A stretch of DNA of 43,257 nucleotides, from assembly GCF_030315745.1 (NCBI RefSeq), contig NZ_JASXSH010000026.1:1-43257 (forward strand). The letters run 5' to 3'. Within the stretch, counting starts at the first letter, position 1. Every line of letters starts with the position of its first letter. The translations under genes and the position numbers were made by a program. A model generated the notes under the pieces. That model was given only the letters and a program-made list of their open reading frames with translations. It made no database searches and was not told the DNA's origin. The DNA comes from Gordonia heveisoli (GTDB lineage Bacteria > Actinomycetota > Actinomycetes > Mycobacteriales > Mycobacteriaceae). Of this stretch, positions 31,310 to 38,564 are shown piece by piece.

Positions 31310-31946
31310 CACTTCCCGCCTTGAAGCTGTTGGCACGCAACCGCAATAGCGGAATCAACGACTCATACTCGGCACGCCACCGAACAAGATCGTCAGCGTC
31401 ACCCACCCATTCGGCGGCACGTGAATCAACTTCCGCCATGAGGGTGTCGATAGTCCCGCCATGCCAGCACCCGACATGCAGGGCATGTCCGGTGGTGGTG
31501 CGATGCAAAGTGATAGTGACACTTTCTGACCCGATAGGCCCGATGGTGAGAATGTCTTGCGGGTCCTCAATCAGACCGTCGCCGGACACCTGGCCGTAGC
31601 CGAACACCTGGCCGTGGTCGGACACCTGGCCGAAGCCGAACACCTGGCCGTGGTCGGACACCTGGCCGAAGCCGGACACTCGGCCGTAGTCGGTCACCAA
31701 GCCGTTGCCGGACACCCAGCCGTTGCCGGTCACCAAGCCGTTGCCGGACACCCAGCCGTTGCCGGTCACCAAGCCGTTGCCGGACACCCAGCCGTTGCCG
31801 GTAAGATTGTCGACAGACTCAACCCAGCCACCCCGATCACCCTTGCGCACACCGTGATGCGGCAAATCTACGGATGCTTCAATCCTGTGCAGGGTGCGCC
31901 CACGAAATTCCTGCGTCTCGTCGGTCAGCTTGTAGTGGCGGCTCAT
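31302..31946 (-). CDS. Hexapeptide-repeat beta-helix protein
   Basis: A 214-aa protein. The N-terminus (YKLTDETQEFRGRTLHRIEA, then GVRKGDRGGWVES) matches phage proteins of unknown role that lead into hexapeptide repeats. Residues about 100-180 are tandem six-residue units (GNGWVS, GNGLVT, DHGQVF) expected to coil into a left-handed beta-helix. The C-terminal ~60 residues (SESVTITLHRTTTGHALHVG through RWRAEYESLIPLLRL) are a globular cap. It lies in the early operon, not with tail genes, so it is unlikely to be a fibre. Confidence 0.7.
   Translation of the reverse strand: MSRHYKLTDETQEFRGRTLHRIEASVDLPHHGVRKGDRGGWVESVDNLTGNGWVSGNGLVTGNGWVSGNGLVTGNGWVSGNGLVTDYGRVSGFGQVSDHGQVFGFGQVSDHGQVFGYGQVSGDGLIEDPQDILTIGPIGSESVTITLHRTTTGHALHVGCWHGGTIDTLMAEVDSRAAEWVGDADDLVRWRAEYESLIPLLRLRANSFKAGSDE
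31575..31803. repeat. Minisatellite encoding the hexapeptide repeats
   Basis: Tandem 18-bp units in frame. The left part (about 31575-31690) alternates two 18-mers of the ACCTGGCCGWRG type. The right part (about 31695-31803) has three nearly identical 36-bp copies built on CAAGCCGTTGCCGG and CCAGCCGTTGCCGG. Near-identity at synonymous positions in the right part points to recent copy-number change. Confidence 0.8.
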
Positions 31947-32029
31947 CGCTTCCCACCTTCGCGTAGTAGTCCGGCGTCGAACATTGCGCGCGCTGTCGCC
32001 AGGGCGTCCGTGCGGTGTACTGATGTCAT
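31943..32029 (-). CDS. 28-aa coupled mini-ORF
   Basis: A tiny ORF beginning MTSVHRTDALATARAMFDAG and ending with basic residues (REGGKR). It fills the space between two genes and shares ATGA overlaps with both, like all its neighbours. It may be a real peptide or a ribosome-relay leader that carries ribosomes to the next start. Confidence 0.5.
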   Translation of the reverse strand: MTSVHRTDALATARAMFDAGLLREGGKR

Positions 32030-32373
32030 TCGAACCGCCCTCCCCACACGCCGATACCGTTCGGGTCCGCGAGCATCCCCGTCGACCGCCGCCAATGCTC
32101 CACATCCCACCGTGCGATCCGGTGAGCCACCTCCCCCAGACTCATGCCACGATGCCACCCGATCGCCTCACGGATGTACTGATTCGCCACGGCGGCAGCG
32201 GGATTCATGCGCGTCACCACACCCGACGGCACCGCGACATGCACGACGCCGGCCAGGGTGCGGATCTGCGCGCGGCCCGTCGATTTCGCCTGATTCGACA
32301 GCCGCAGTTGGTCGCGGTCGAGGTGGTCATCAGGGATGCGGTAGGACGATTCGAGGGCGCTTGCGGCGATCAC
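32026..32373 (-). CDS. Early-operon protein downstream of RecT
   Basis: A 115-aa protein with helices (REAIGWHRGMSLGEVAHRIA, then DVEHWRRSTGML) and a central strand AGVVHVAVPSGVVTR. ATGA coupling to recT suggests a recombination or replication role, but no domain is recognised. Confidence 0.6.
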   Translation of the reverse strand: MIAASALESSYRIPDDHLDRDQLRLSNQAKSTGRAQIRTLAGVVHVAVPSGVVTRMNPAAAVANQYIREAIGWHRGMSLGEVAHRIARWDVEHWRRSTGMLADPNGIGVWGGRFE

Positions 32374-33413
32374 TGGTCGCCGCCCTTGGCCTCGGCTTCG
32401 GCGCGCGACTTGCTCAGAAACTCGATCAGTTCGGATGCCTCGGATTTCGTCAGCTCTTTCGAGCTCTTGAACTCGCGGCCGAACGTCTCGGTGAGGTAGT
32501 CGATCTTCGCGGCCCGCTCGGTGAGTCCTTCCTCGGTGAGCAGGATCGCGAGCTTGCGTGTCTGCGCGTCGGTTGCGCGCGGCTCGTCGGGAACCGTCTC
32601 GGGCTCATCGCTGGTCTCCTCCGCTTCGGCGGCCGGTTCGGGATCGGCGGTCACCTCGGCCTCGACAACGGGCTCGGCCTCGGCGACGGCCGGATTGGCT
32701 GCGGCGAGTCCCATTCGCTCACGCAGGTCGGCCACTCCGGGCGCCTGCTGCTGCACCGACGTCGAGGCGACCCGCGTCGGGGCGTCCTCGTCATTCATTT
32801 CGTCGTCGATCGCGATGCCGAGCAGGACTTCGGGCGCGAGGCGCCGGCACACCTCGGCGGCGGCCTTGGCGTAGAGCATCGCCTGCGGATCGGTGAGGTA
32901 CTTCTCGTTCCCGATGAGCTTGCCGTTGCCGTTGAGCTTGTACTTACCGGTGCGCTCGTCGATTGTCGGCACATACCCAGCCCGCGTAGCTCGCTCGATG
33001 GTCCAGGTCGACATCTCCGCGGTCCCGTCCGGTGCACTGCCCATGACCGAGACAGCCTCGTCGGTGGACGACTCGGTCCAGATCTTGTAGCCGCGGCGCT
33101 TGAGCAGGGCGACCATCGTCCGCGCGTAGATGGCCGGTGAGCCGTGCACGACAAAGATCTGCTGTAGCGACTGAATCGGGGTGAGTCCCAGCTCGGCGCC
33201 GTACAGGATCGCGGCGGTCCCATCCTCCGGCTTCTGCCGATAGATCTGCGGGACCAGCTGTGTTCGGCACATCTTGTCGGCCAGCTCATACGCGGTGCCC
33301 ATAGCCTGTGCGTGCTCCATGAGCTGCGCTACCGACGTCGACTGTCTCGGCTGCGCGGGCGGCAGGATCGACAGGCTGTCATTGTCGGCTTGGGTGATCT
33401 CGGTGTTGCTCAT
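32370..33413 (-). CDS. recT: RecT-family single-strand annealing protein
   Basis: A 347-aa protein. The core (residues about 25-205) has RecT features: LADKMCRTQLVPQIYR, AILYGAELGLTPIQSLQQIF, GSPAIYARTMVALLKRRGYK and a C-terminal AKAAAEVCRRLAPEVLLG helix. The rest is an acidic linker (225-280) and a helical tail. It anneals complementary single strands exposed by the RecE-type exonuclease encoded just upstream; the genes overlap by four bases. The pair resembles gp60/gp61 of mycobacteriophage Che9c. Confidence 0.85.
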   Translation of the reverse strand: MSNTEITQADNDSLSILPPAQPRQSTSVAQLMEHAQAMGTAYELADKMCRTQLVPQIYRQKPEDGTAAILYGAELGLTPIQSLQQIFVVHGSPAIYARTMVALLKRRGYKIWTESSTDEAVSVMGSAPDGTAEMSTWTIERATRAGYVPTIDERTGKYKLNGNGKLIGNEKYLTDPQAMLYAKAAAEVCRRLAPEVLLGIAIDDEMNDEDAPTRVASTSVQQQAPGVADLRERMGLAAANPAVAEAEPVVEAEVTADPEPAAEAEETSDEPETVPDEPRATDAQTRKLAILLTEEGLTERAAKIDYLTETFGREFKSSKELTKSEASELIEFLSKSRAEAEAKGGDQ

Positions 33414-34573
33414 GCTGCAAGCTCGCTTTCAATTCGTGTGACGGTGGATTCGGCCGAGCGATACGCCCAGTCGGGCAGGTCGGCGCGGTGGATGATCGGC
33501 GGATAGCCAGGCCAGATGTCGGTCTCGCGACACCGGGCGTAGAGGTCGATCGCAGCCCGGTTGAGTGCCCGGCCCGCGGCGACCGCCTCGGCGGGCAGCT
33601 CGATCACCGAGCACAGATACGGGTAGCCCTTCTCGATCGCGAAGAACAGGAATTGCGCGTCGATGCCATGCGCGGCGAGGCCGTCGCGATAGAACGCCTC
33701 CTGGCAGTGATAGCCGTAGTCGACGACCGACTTCGAGAACTCACGCGGCGCGGCCGACTTGGTTGTCTTGACATCGACGACCAGCGGACCAGCCGTCATC
33801 CAGTCGGGGCGACACCGCAGGCGCACGCCGGTCTGATCGTCGTGCCAGTAGACCGACTGTTCGGGCTGACCCTCGGCGAACAGCAGCTCGCCGAGGGCGT
33901 GCGACTTGGCGGCCAAGGCGAGCGATTCGCCCGCGCGGTATGTCGACCGCAGGACGGGCACCAGCCCAGTCGCCCGCGCCGCATCCCGCTCGACCTGCGC
34001 GGCCTTAGTGCGCCAGTCCTTCGCGTCGATGATCGCGATTTGCGATCCCTCGCCGAGGATCAGCGCGTGCGCGACGTGCCCGAAGTCGTACTCGGCCTTG
34101 TCGACTCGGCGGGCGTGACGGAACTTGGCCGGGCCGCCGGGTTCGAGCAGGGTGCGCGCGCCCGACGATGACAGAGAGTGCGGGTCGCCGTGGTAGATCC
34201 CATCGGGGATGCCTGCGTAGATCCCATCAGCCTCGGGTACCTCGACCGGCATCCGACCTGCGGCGGCGAGAGCGCCGGCGAACGTCGCGCCGCCATCATC
34301 CTCGGACACGGCGATGGCATCGAACCAGGCCGCCCACGCGGCGGTGAGCGTGATGCCGATGGCGGGCAGCGCGACAGACGGCCGTGCGGTGTTGCCCTGC
34401 CATCCGCCGGGGCGTACGGCACCCGACTTTGCGAGCGCCTGCCCGATGAGCGAGTTGGGCATCTCGCCGACGAAATACGTTGCAAATCCGTCGTCGTCAC
34501 GCTTGGCCTTCATGTCGCCGAACTCGGCGGCCACCGATGCGACGATCTCGGCCAGGTCAAACGCCGTGGTCAT
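33410..34573 (-). CDS. recE: RecE-like exonuclease (PD-(D/E)XK)
   Basis: A 387-aa nuclease. The PD-(D/E)XK signature has Asp257 in RCRPDW, then VVDVKTT (Asp267, Lys269) and a QxxxY motif at CQEAFY (291-295). An upstream FGHVAHALILGEG (His166/His169) matches the RecE/RecB family. It degrades double-stranded DNA 5' to 3' to load the RecT partner. The N-terminal ~120 residues are a separate region of unclear role. Confidence 0.85.
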   Translation of the reverse strand: MTTAFDLAEIVASVAAEFGDMKAKRDDDGFATYFVGEMPNSLIGQALAKSGAVRPGGWQGNTARPSVALPAIGITLTAAWAAWFDAIAVSEDDGGATFAGALAAAGRMPVEVPEADGIYAGIPDGIYHGDPHSLSSSGARTLLEPGGPAKFRHARRVDKAEYDFGHVAHALILGEGSQIAIIDAKDWRTKAAQVERDAARATGLVPVLRSTYRAGESLALAAKSHALGELLFAEGQPEQSVYWHDDQTGVRLRCRPDWMTAGPLVVDVKTTKSAAPREFSKSVVDYGYHCQEAFYRDGLAAHGIDAQFLFFAIEKGYPYLCSVIELPAEAVAAGRALNRAAIDLYARCRETDIWPGYPPIIHRADLPDWAYRSAESTVTRIESELAA

Positions 34574-34776
34574 TGATTGCCCTTTCGGTTGACGTGGTCA
34601 ATGCGAATGACGTTGGTGATCGGAATGGATGTCAGGCCCTCGTCGGTCAGGACGTGGACGAACTGACGCGGCAGTAGGGCGTCGGGAGGATCGGCGAGTA
34701 GTTCGCCGCCGAGGGCGGCAGGGTAGGCGCGGCCCCTCGCGTCGATGTCTTCGTAGCGGACGATGGCGGCGCTCAC
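34570..34776 (-). CDS. Early-operon protein of unknown function
   Basis: A 68-aa beta-rich protein starting at GTG 34776 (SAAIVRYEDIDARGRAYP, LTSIPITNVIRIDHV). Coupled by GTGA upstream and ATGA to recE. Function unknown. Confidence 0.6.
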   Translation of the reverse strand: MSAAIVRYEDIDARGRAYPAALGGELLADPPDALLPRQFVHVLTDEGLTSIPITNVIRIDHVNRKGNQ

Positions 34777-34955
34777 ATGCCCACCCGCTTCGGTCCGGTG
34801 ACCCGCTCGCACAGGGTGCAGACGCCGGTCGCGATGCGGACGAGTAGGCCTGGCAGCTTGCGCGCGCAGACCTCGCATTCGATGTCATCGAGGTGGGTGA
34901 GCTTTCCGAGCGGGTTGCGGTGCTCGCGGACGCGAGCCGGTGTGGTTTCGGTCAT
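34773..34955 (-). CDS. Small zinc-ribbon protein
   Basis: A 60-aa protein with CEVC and CTLC pairs about 20 residues apart (CEVCARKLPGLLVRIATGVC), a four-cysteine ribbon. The C-terminus is basic. It lies upstream of the recombination genes and is coupled at both ends. A nucleic-acid-binding role is likely but unproven. Confidence 0.65.
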   Translation of the reverse strand: MTETTPARVREHRNPLGKLTHLDDIECEVCARKLPGLLVRIATGVCTLCERVTGPKRVGM

Positions 34956-35224
34956 GCCGCCCTCCCACCGTCGGACTGGCCCGACTCGAGTACCGCCTTG
35001 ACCCTCGCGATGGCGAGTAGCTCGACGGCCGGACCTGAGTTGCGCCAGCCCGTTTCGGCCCAGAATGTGAGACACATGAGCACCTGTGCCATCGCCTCAG
35101 GCTGTGTCTTGAATCGGTGCATGATCGCCGCGTGCATGAATGCTGGATCTTCGACGTAGTGAACTTCGTCGATGAGGTCGAGGGTTGCGTCGGCGATTGC
35201 CTGGTCGCTGCTGTAGTAGGTCAT
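34952..35224 (-). CDS. Early-operon helical protein
   Basis: A 90-aa protein, entirely helical by pattern (DQAIADATLDLIDEVHYVED, AIMHRFKTQPEAMAQVLM, AVELLAIARVKAVLES). No family was recognised. ATGA overlaps at both ends. Confidence 0.6.
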   Translation of the reverse strand: MTYYSSDQAIADATLDLIDEVHYVEDPAFMHAAIMHRFKTQPEAMAQVLMCLTFWAETGWRNSGPAVELLAIARVKAVLESGQSDGGRAA

Positions 35225-35475
35225 CGCCCGACCTCCCGGATCGCGTTTGCCATCTCGTCGGTGTAGAGCGGCGTGCGACCAGCTACCTCGATCGCCGCCT
35301 CACACAGCTGGTAGAGCTGCGCGCGGGACAGGTGGATGTCCGTGGAATCGTCACCGGCAGTGACGATTACAAACGTGGGGAATCCATCGACCGGCTGACC
35401 GACGGTGACATGAATGTCGCCGTGACGGGTCTCGACCGGGATCATGGGGACCTCGGACAGGCGTTGGTGGCTCAT
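35221..35475 (-). CDS. Early-operon protein of unknown function
   Basis: An 84-aa alpha/beta protein: strands GDIHVTVGQP and PTFVIVTAGD, then a helix LSRAQLYQLCEAAIEVAG. It is coupled to the clamp-like gene upstream. Function unknown. Confidence 0.6.
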   Translation of the reverse strand: MSHQRLSEVPMIPVETRHGDIHVTVGQPVDGFPTFVIVTAGDDSTDIHLSRAQLYQLCEAAIEVAGRTPLYTDEMANAIREVGR

Positions 35476-36182
35476 GCCGCGCCGCCCTTCTCCTTGGCCG
35501 AGATCGCGCCAATTCGCCTTGCGATCTCCTCGGGTATGCCGTCCTCGCGCAACGGCATCAGTAGCCCGATGAACGAATCGCCCGATGTGACGAGGATTGG
35601 CGCGAGCGCGCTCGACACACGCATTGCGGGCCGCGGCTTGAGTTGTGCGAACCGCCGCAGGTAGACCGGGTTCATCGACACGGCCGCATTCACGTCGGGA
35701 TTCGCCGACGTCTTCTCAACGGCGCTGGCGATGGATCTGCGCCAGTCCATTGGACTGACTTCCTCGCCGACTTTCGTGTCGGCGAGCGTGATTCGACCAT
35801 CAGCCGGGGTGATCTCGATGGGCATTCCGAGCGACCTCTTGAGCAGCACCGAGACCAACGGCAGATCGGCAAGTCGGATGATCGTCGCAAAGTCCGGTGC
35901 CTTATCCTCGCCGTCGACCGAGTATTCGATCTCGTTGCAGCCGAGCGTGAATCGGTCGGTGGCGAACGCGGTCAGGATGCCGTCGCGCATCTCGATCACA
36001 ACGCCGTTGTTCCTCGGGAAGGTCGTGTCGGTGCTCGCGAACGGCTTTACCTTCGCGATCGCCTGGTCGAGGTAGCGAGAGGGCACGAAGATCGACGTCG
36101 CGACCTTCGGTACCGCCTTGCGGGGTGCGCGCTTCGCTGGCGCCTTCTTCGCCGGGGTGGCCGGCGTCTTGCGGGCGGTCAT
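35472..36182 (-). CDS. DnaN-like sliding clamp protein
   Basis: A 236-aa protein with beta-clamp signatures: VVIEMRDGILTAFATDRFTL (61-80) parallels the DnaN strand pattern ending in ATD-R, and the C-terminus (SALAPILVTSGDSFIGLLMP) matches the final DnaN strand with LMPLR. A Lys/Ala/Pro-rich N-terminal tail precedes it (AKKAPAKRAPRK). Bacterial DnaN is about 370-400 aa, so this is roughly a two-domain clamp. It could tether phage or host polymerase, or compete with the host clamp. The assignment is fold-level. Confidence 0.65.
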   Translation of the reverse strand: MTARKTPATPAKKAPAKRAPRKAVPKVATSIFVPSRYLDQAIAKVKPFASTDTTFPRNNGVVIEMRDGILTAFATDRFTLGCNEIEYSVDGEDKAPDFATIIRLADLPLVSVLLKRSLGMPIEITPADGRITLADTKVGEEVSPMDWRRSIASAVEKTSANPDVNAAVSMNPVYLRRFAQLKPRPAMRVSSALAPILVTSGDSFIGLLMPLREDGIPEEIARRIGAISAKEKGGAA

Positions 36183-36340
36183 CGGGTCACCTCGACGATC
36201 TCGCCACGGTCGACGGCCAGGTAGTCGATGCTGGTGCATCTCGGCTCGGCCCGTACGATCTCCGCGATCACGACGACCGCTGCGACAATGCCGGTGGCGG
36301 TCATCCAGATCGCGCCGAACCAGTTGGTGATGGTGTCCAT
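36179..36340 (-). CDS. Small membrane protein
   Basis: A 53-aa protein with one transmembrane helix (WFGAIWMTATGIVAAVVVIA) and a short acidic tail. The ATG at 36340 follows AAAGG, and the end overlaps the clamp gene (ATGA). Function unknown. Confidence 0.6.
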   Translation of the reverse strand: MDTITNWFGAIWMTATGIVAAVVVIAEIVRAEPRCTSIDYLAVDRGEIVEVTR

Positions 36341-36366
36341 CTGTGTTGCCTTTCGGGTGATGTTTC

Positions 36367-36390
36367 TGCGCCGCAACCCCTTACGGCGCA
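36367..36390. repeat. Hairpin in the 57-base gap between two small membrane-protein genes
   Basis: TGCGCCG (36367-36373) pairs with CGGCGCA (36384-36390) around a 10-base loop. It stands at one of the few non-overlapping junctions of the early operon, so it may act as an attenuator or RNA-processing site. Confidence 0.4.
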
Positions 36391-36397
36391 GGAGGAT

Positions 36398-36574
36398 TCA
36401 GTGGGCGTCTTCGTACTGCTCGCGGCCATCGACCGGGCCGAGCACACCGAGCGCGGTAGACAGGATCACGTCGGCATCCGGGTCGTCGGGCTCGCGACGA
36501 CGACCGGCGACGAAACCGAGAATCGTGGCGAGCGCGCAGATGCCAACGAACCAAGCGGCGTCGTAGAGGGTCAT
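36398..36574 (-). CDS. 58-aa membrane protein
   Basis: A 58-aa protein beginning MTLYDAAWFVGICALATILG: one N-terminal transmembrane helix, a basic RRR stop-transfer, then an acidic cytoplasmic tail (EPDDPDADVILS). The start overlaps the previous stop as ATGA. Function unknown; it is paired with a second small membrane protein downstream. Confidence 0.65.
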   Translation of the reverse strand: MTLYDAAWFVGICALATILGFVAGRRREPDDPDADVILSTALGVLGPVDGREQYEDAH

Positions 36575-36837
36575 GAGGCGCGCCGCATCTTCTGCAGGGT
36601 CTTCGACCTCGGACCGAGTCCGGTCGGCGAGTCCAGGTCGACCGGTGCCGGCCGATGCAGTCGCACTGCAATCTCGGCGATGTCGTCATCCGATAGCACC
36701 CAGTAGCCGCGCCCGTTGCCGCCGACGAATGTGCCTATGCCGTCAAGCTTTCCGCCACGGAGTTGACGACGCACCCATGGGAGGGAGAGCGGGTGCAGCT
36801 CGTCGGCGAGTTCGGTCAGCTTGCGTCCGATGCTCAT
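36571..36837 (-). CDS. Helix-turn-helix protein, excisionase-like
   Basis: An 88-aa protein. Residues 8-60 (LADELHPLSLPWVRRQLRGG, DGIGTFVGGNGRGYWVLSDD) fit a MerR/Xis-type winged helix: helix-turn-helix, wing, then the helix DDIAEIAVRLH. It is the best candidate for a recombination directionality factor, although early-operon regulator is equally possible. Coupled at both ends. Confidence 0.6.
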   Translation of the reverse strand: MSIGRKLTELADELHPLSLPWVRRQLRGGKLDGIGTFVGGNGRGYWVLSDDDIAEIAVRLHRPAPVDLDSPTGLGPRSKTLQKMRRAS

Positions 36838-37019
36838 ACGATCGCCTTCTGTCTCAGGTGGTGTGGCGGGATCTCGGTCGTGTCTCCATTGGGCCAGCGG
36901 ATGCGGACCATCGAGTCGCCGCACGCATGGCAGCCGCGCAGGCTCGTGATGGTGACCGGGACGAGGCGGTCGACGCGCGCGCCGACGTAGGTCGCGGGGC
37001 CAGTCGTGAGCGCCGTCAT
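36834..37019 (-). CDS. Early-operon small protein with CxxC
   Basis: A 61-aa protein with SH3-like strand character (ATYVGARVDRLVPVTITSLR) and GCHACGDSM. One CxxC only, so zinc binding would need other ligands, perhaps the HH pair near the C-terminus. Function unknown. Confidence 0.6.
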   Translation of the reverse strand: MTALTTGPATYVGARVDRLVPVTITSLRGCHACGDSMVRIRWPNGDTTEIPPHHLRQKAIV

Positions 37020-37207
37020 GGGATGACCTCGATTCGATCGAGAGGGACGTCGAGGTAGACCGTCGGTGCGCGGTCCCAGACCTCGGCGACGATGTCGACC
37101 TGGCCGTCGTGATATCCGCCGCGGGATCCGGGGATCGGCCAGTTAGATACCGAGGCCACCGGGTAGCGGTTGCCGTTCTCGTCGCGGTAGTAGGCGCGGG
37201 CGGTCAT
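37016..37207 (-). CDS. Early-operon protein of unknown function
   Basis: A 63-aa beta-rich protein (AYYRDENGNRYPVASVSNWP, QVDIVAEVWD, TVYLDVPLDRIEVI). Coupled at both ends by ATGA. No family was recognised. Confidence 0.6.
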   Translation of the reverse strand: MTARAYYRDENGNRYPVASVSNWPIPGSRGGYHDGQVDIVAEVWDRAPTVYLDVPLDRIEVIP

Positions 37208-37668
37208 GCGGCATCACCGGGCTCTAAACATCGGATAGCTTGCGCAATGCTCTCGGGAAGCGCGTCAAGAGAGATGTCACGCAGTTCGGTGCGGCGATCT
37301 TCAAGTGCCGCAACGTACTCATCCCAGTGCGCGGCAATCACCTGCTGACGCGCACTCTCCTCAGCCTCCGCATTCAGCTCGCCGACTGAAGATCCGGAGA
37401 ACTGGGCTGCGAGATGGTCGGCGCACACAACAGACGTGCGTTGCTTGTCGTCCCAGATCACCTGGCCGGTGTCGCGACGACGTATGTAGTTGGACTTGTG
37501 GTTGACCGTCTTCACCGACGCGACGGGAGGGCCGCATTCCAGACGGTGTCCCTTCGATGCGTGAGAGCATCGAAGGCCATCCCCCGGTTTCCATGCCTTC
37601 ACATGGAGAGACTTCCCCGAGGTGGCCGATTCGTCCCGGTAACAGACCCAGTCGCCGTTCGCGCTCAT
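37204..37668 (-). CDS. Early-operon protein of unknown function
   Basis: A 154-aa protein. The N-terminal half has Cys/His residues (GLRCSHASKGHRLECGPP) and the sequence NYIRRRDTGQVIW, ending at VVCADHL. The C-terminal half is a helix-rich Glu/Ala segment (ELNAEAEESARQQVIAAHWD). The cysteine/histidine set could bind a metal. No family was recognised. Confidence 0.6.
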   Translation of the reverse strand: MSANGDWVCYRDESATSGKSLHVKAWKPGDGLRCSHASKGHRLECGPPVASVKTVNHKSNYIRRRDTGQVIWDDKQRTSVVCADHLAAQFSGSSVGELNAEAEESARQQVIAAHWDEYVAALEDRRTELRDISLDALPESIAQAIRCLEPGDAA

Positions 37669-38564
37669 GCGACACCGCCGATTCTGTAGTCAGTGACGTT
37701 GACGCCGTTCTTCTGTTTGCCCCTGACTTGCCAACCCCACCAATAGGTTCCGACGTGCTGGCCTAAGAGGGGGGCATCGGCGGTGAACGTCTTGAAGTGA
37801 CCGCGCACCCGATGGAGTGACATCCGTCCCGATTCGCCAGTCGCACTCGACACTCCTCGGGCGTGCCCAGGGATGTCGATAGTCCTGTACGCGATACCTC
37901 GGTTTCGTCGGCGTTGCCGACGCCCGATCGGAACCGAGGACTCGTGCTCACCGAGTTCGACGTTCTTGCAGTTCATCAGCCCAACGGCTAGGAGCGCGGG
38001 CTTTCCGAACTGAACATGCAGCAGGTCAACGGTGTCTCTCGTCCTCGGGTCATCGCTCGGGCCCGCCCATCGGGTCTCCTGTAGTTGTACTCCCGCCTCA
38101 TCGACGTGAACTACCCCAACGAATGGGAAGAAACACGCCTTACCTTCGCGGAGCATGTGGCAGGAAATGGTGAAGGTATGGGCGGTCCCCTTGGGTCGCC
38201 GAACAGGGAGAACCCGGTCGCCGATCTTGAAGTATTGATTGTCGCCCCCAGGAGCTTCGCGGAGTAGAACGGCTCGGTGAACTCCTATCTCGGTGTCCTG
38301 CCGGTGAACGAGACGGTTCCCATCGGTAAGCCAGGCGTCTGGTTGACTCCACTCCATCCAGATCGAGGGGAATGGCAGTCGAATCGGCGGGAAGTCGGAT
38401 TCCCGATTCCATACCTCTTTCGGTGTCTGCCAGTACATGTCGGACGCCGAATCGGCTCGTACCTTCACGGCACCCCATGCGGTGTCGACCTCCTCCTGAA
38501 GGTCGGCGCTCATCGTGTGCCGCTTGGCAATCAGTCGATCGAGAACAGGCATCGGTTGGCTCAT
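37665..38564 (-). CDS. Conserved-type phage protein of unknown function
   Basis: A 299-aa protein starting at the ATG at 38564, coupled to the antirepressor gene. Its C-terminus (LHRVRGHFKTFTADAPLLGQ, HVGTYWWGWQVRGK, VTDYRIGG) follows a pattern I have seen in actinophage proteins of unknown role: an RGH motif, then YWW. The middle is beta-rich. The early position suggests host takeover or DNA metabolism, but no function is assigned. Confidence 0.65.
   Translation of the reverse strand: MSQPMPVLDRLIAKRHTMSADLQEEVDTAWGAVKVRADSASDMYWQTPKEVWNRESDFPPIRLPFPSIWMEWSQPDAWLTDGNRLVHRQDTEIGVHRAVLLREAPGGDNQYFKIGDRVLPVRRPKGTAHTFTISCHMLREGKACFFPFVGVVHVDEAGVQLQETRWAGPSDDPRTRDTVDLLHVQFGKPALLAVGLMNCKNVELGEHESSVPIGRRQRRRNRGIAYRTIDIPGHARGVSSATGESGRMSLHRVRGHFKTFTADAPLLGQHVGTYWWGWQVRGKQKNGVNVTDYRIGGVA

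Noticed and set aside
31575..31803. Possible CRISPR array because of regular repeats
   Set aside because: Units are contiguous 18/36-bp tandem repeats without unique spacers and translate in frame into hexapeptides.
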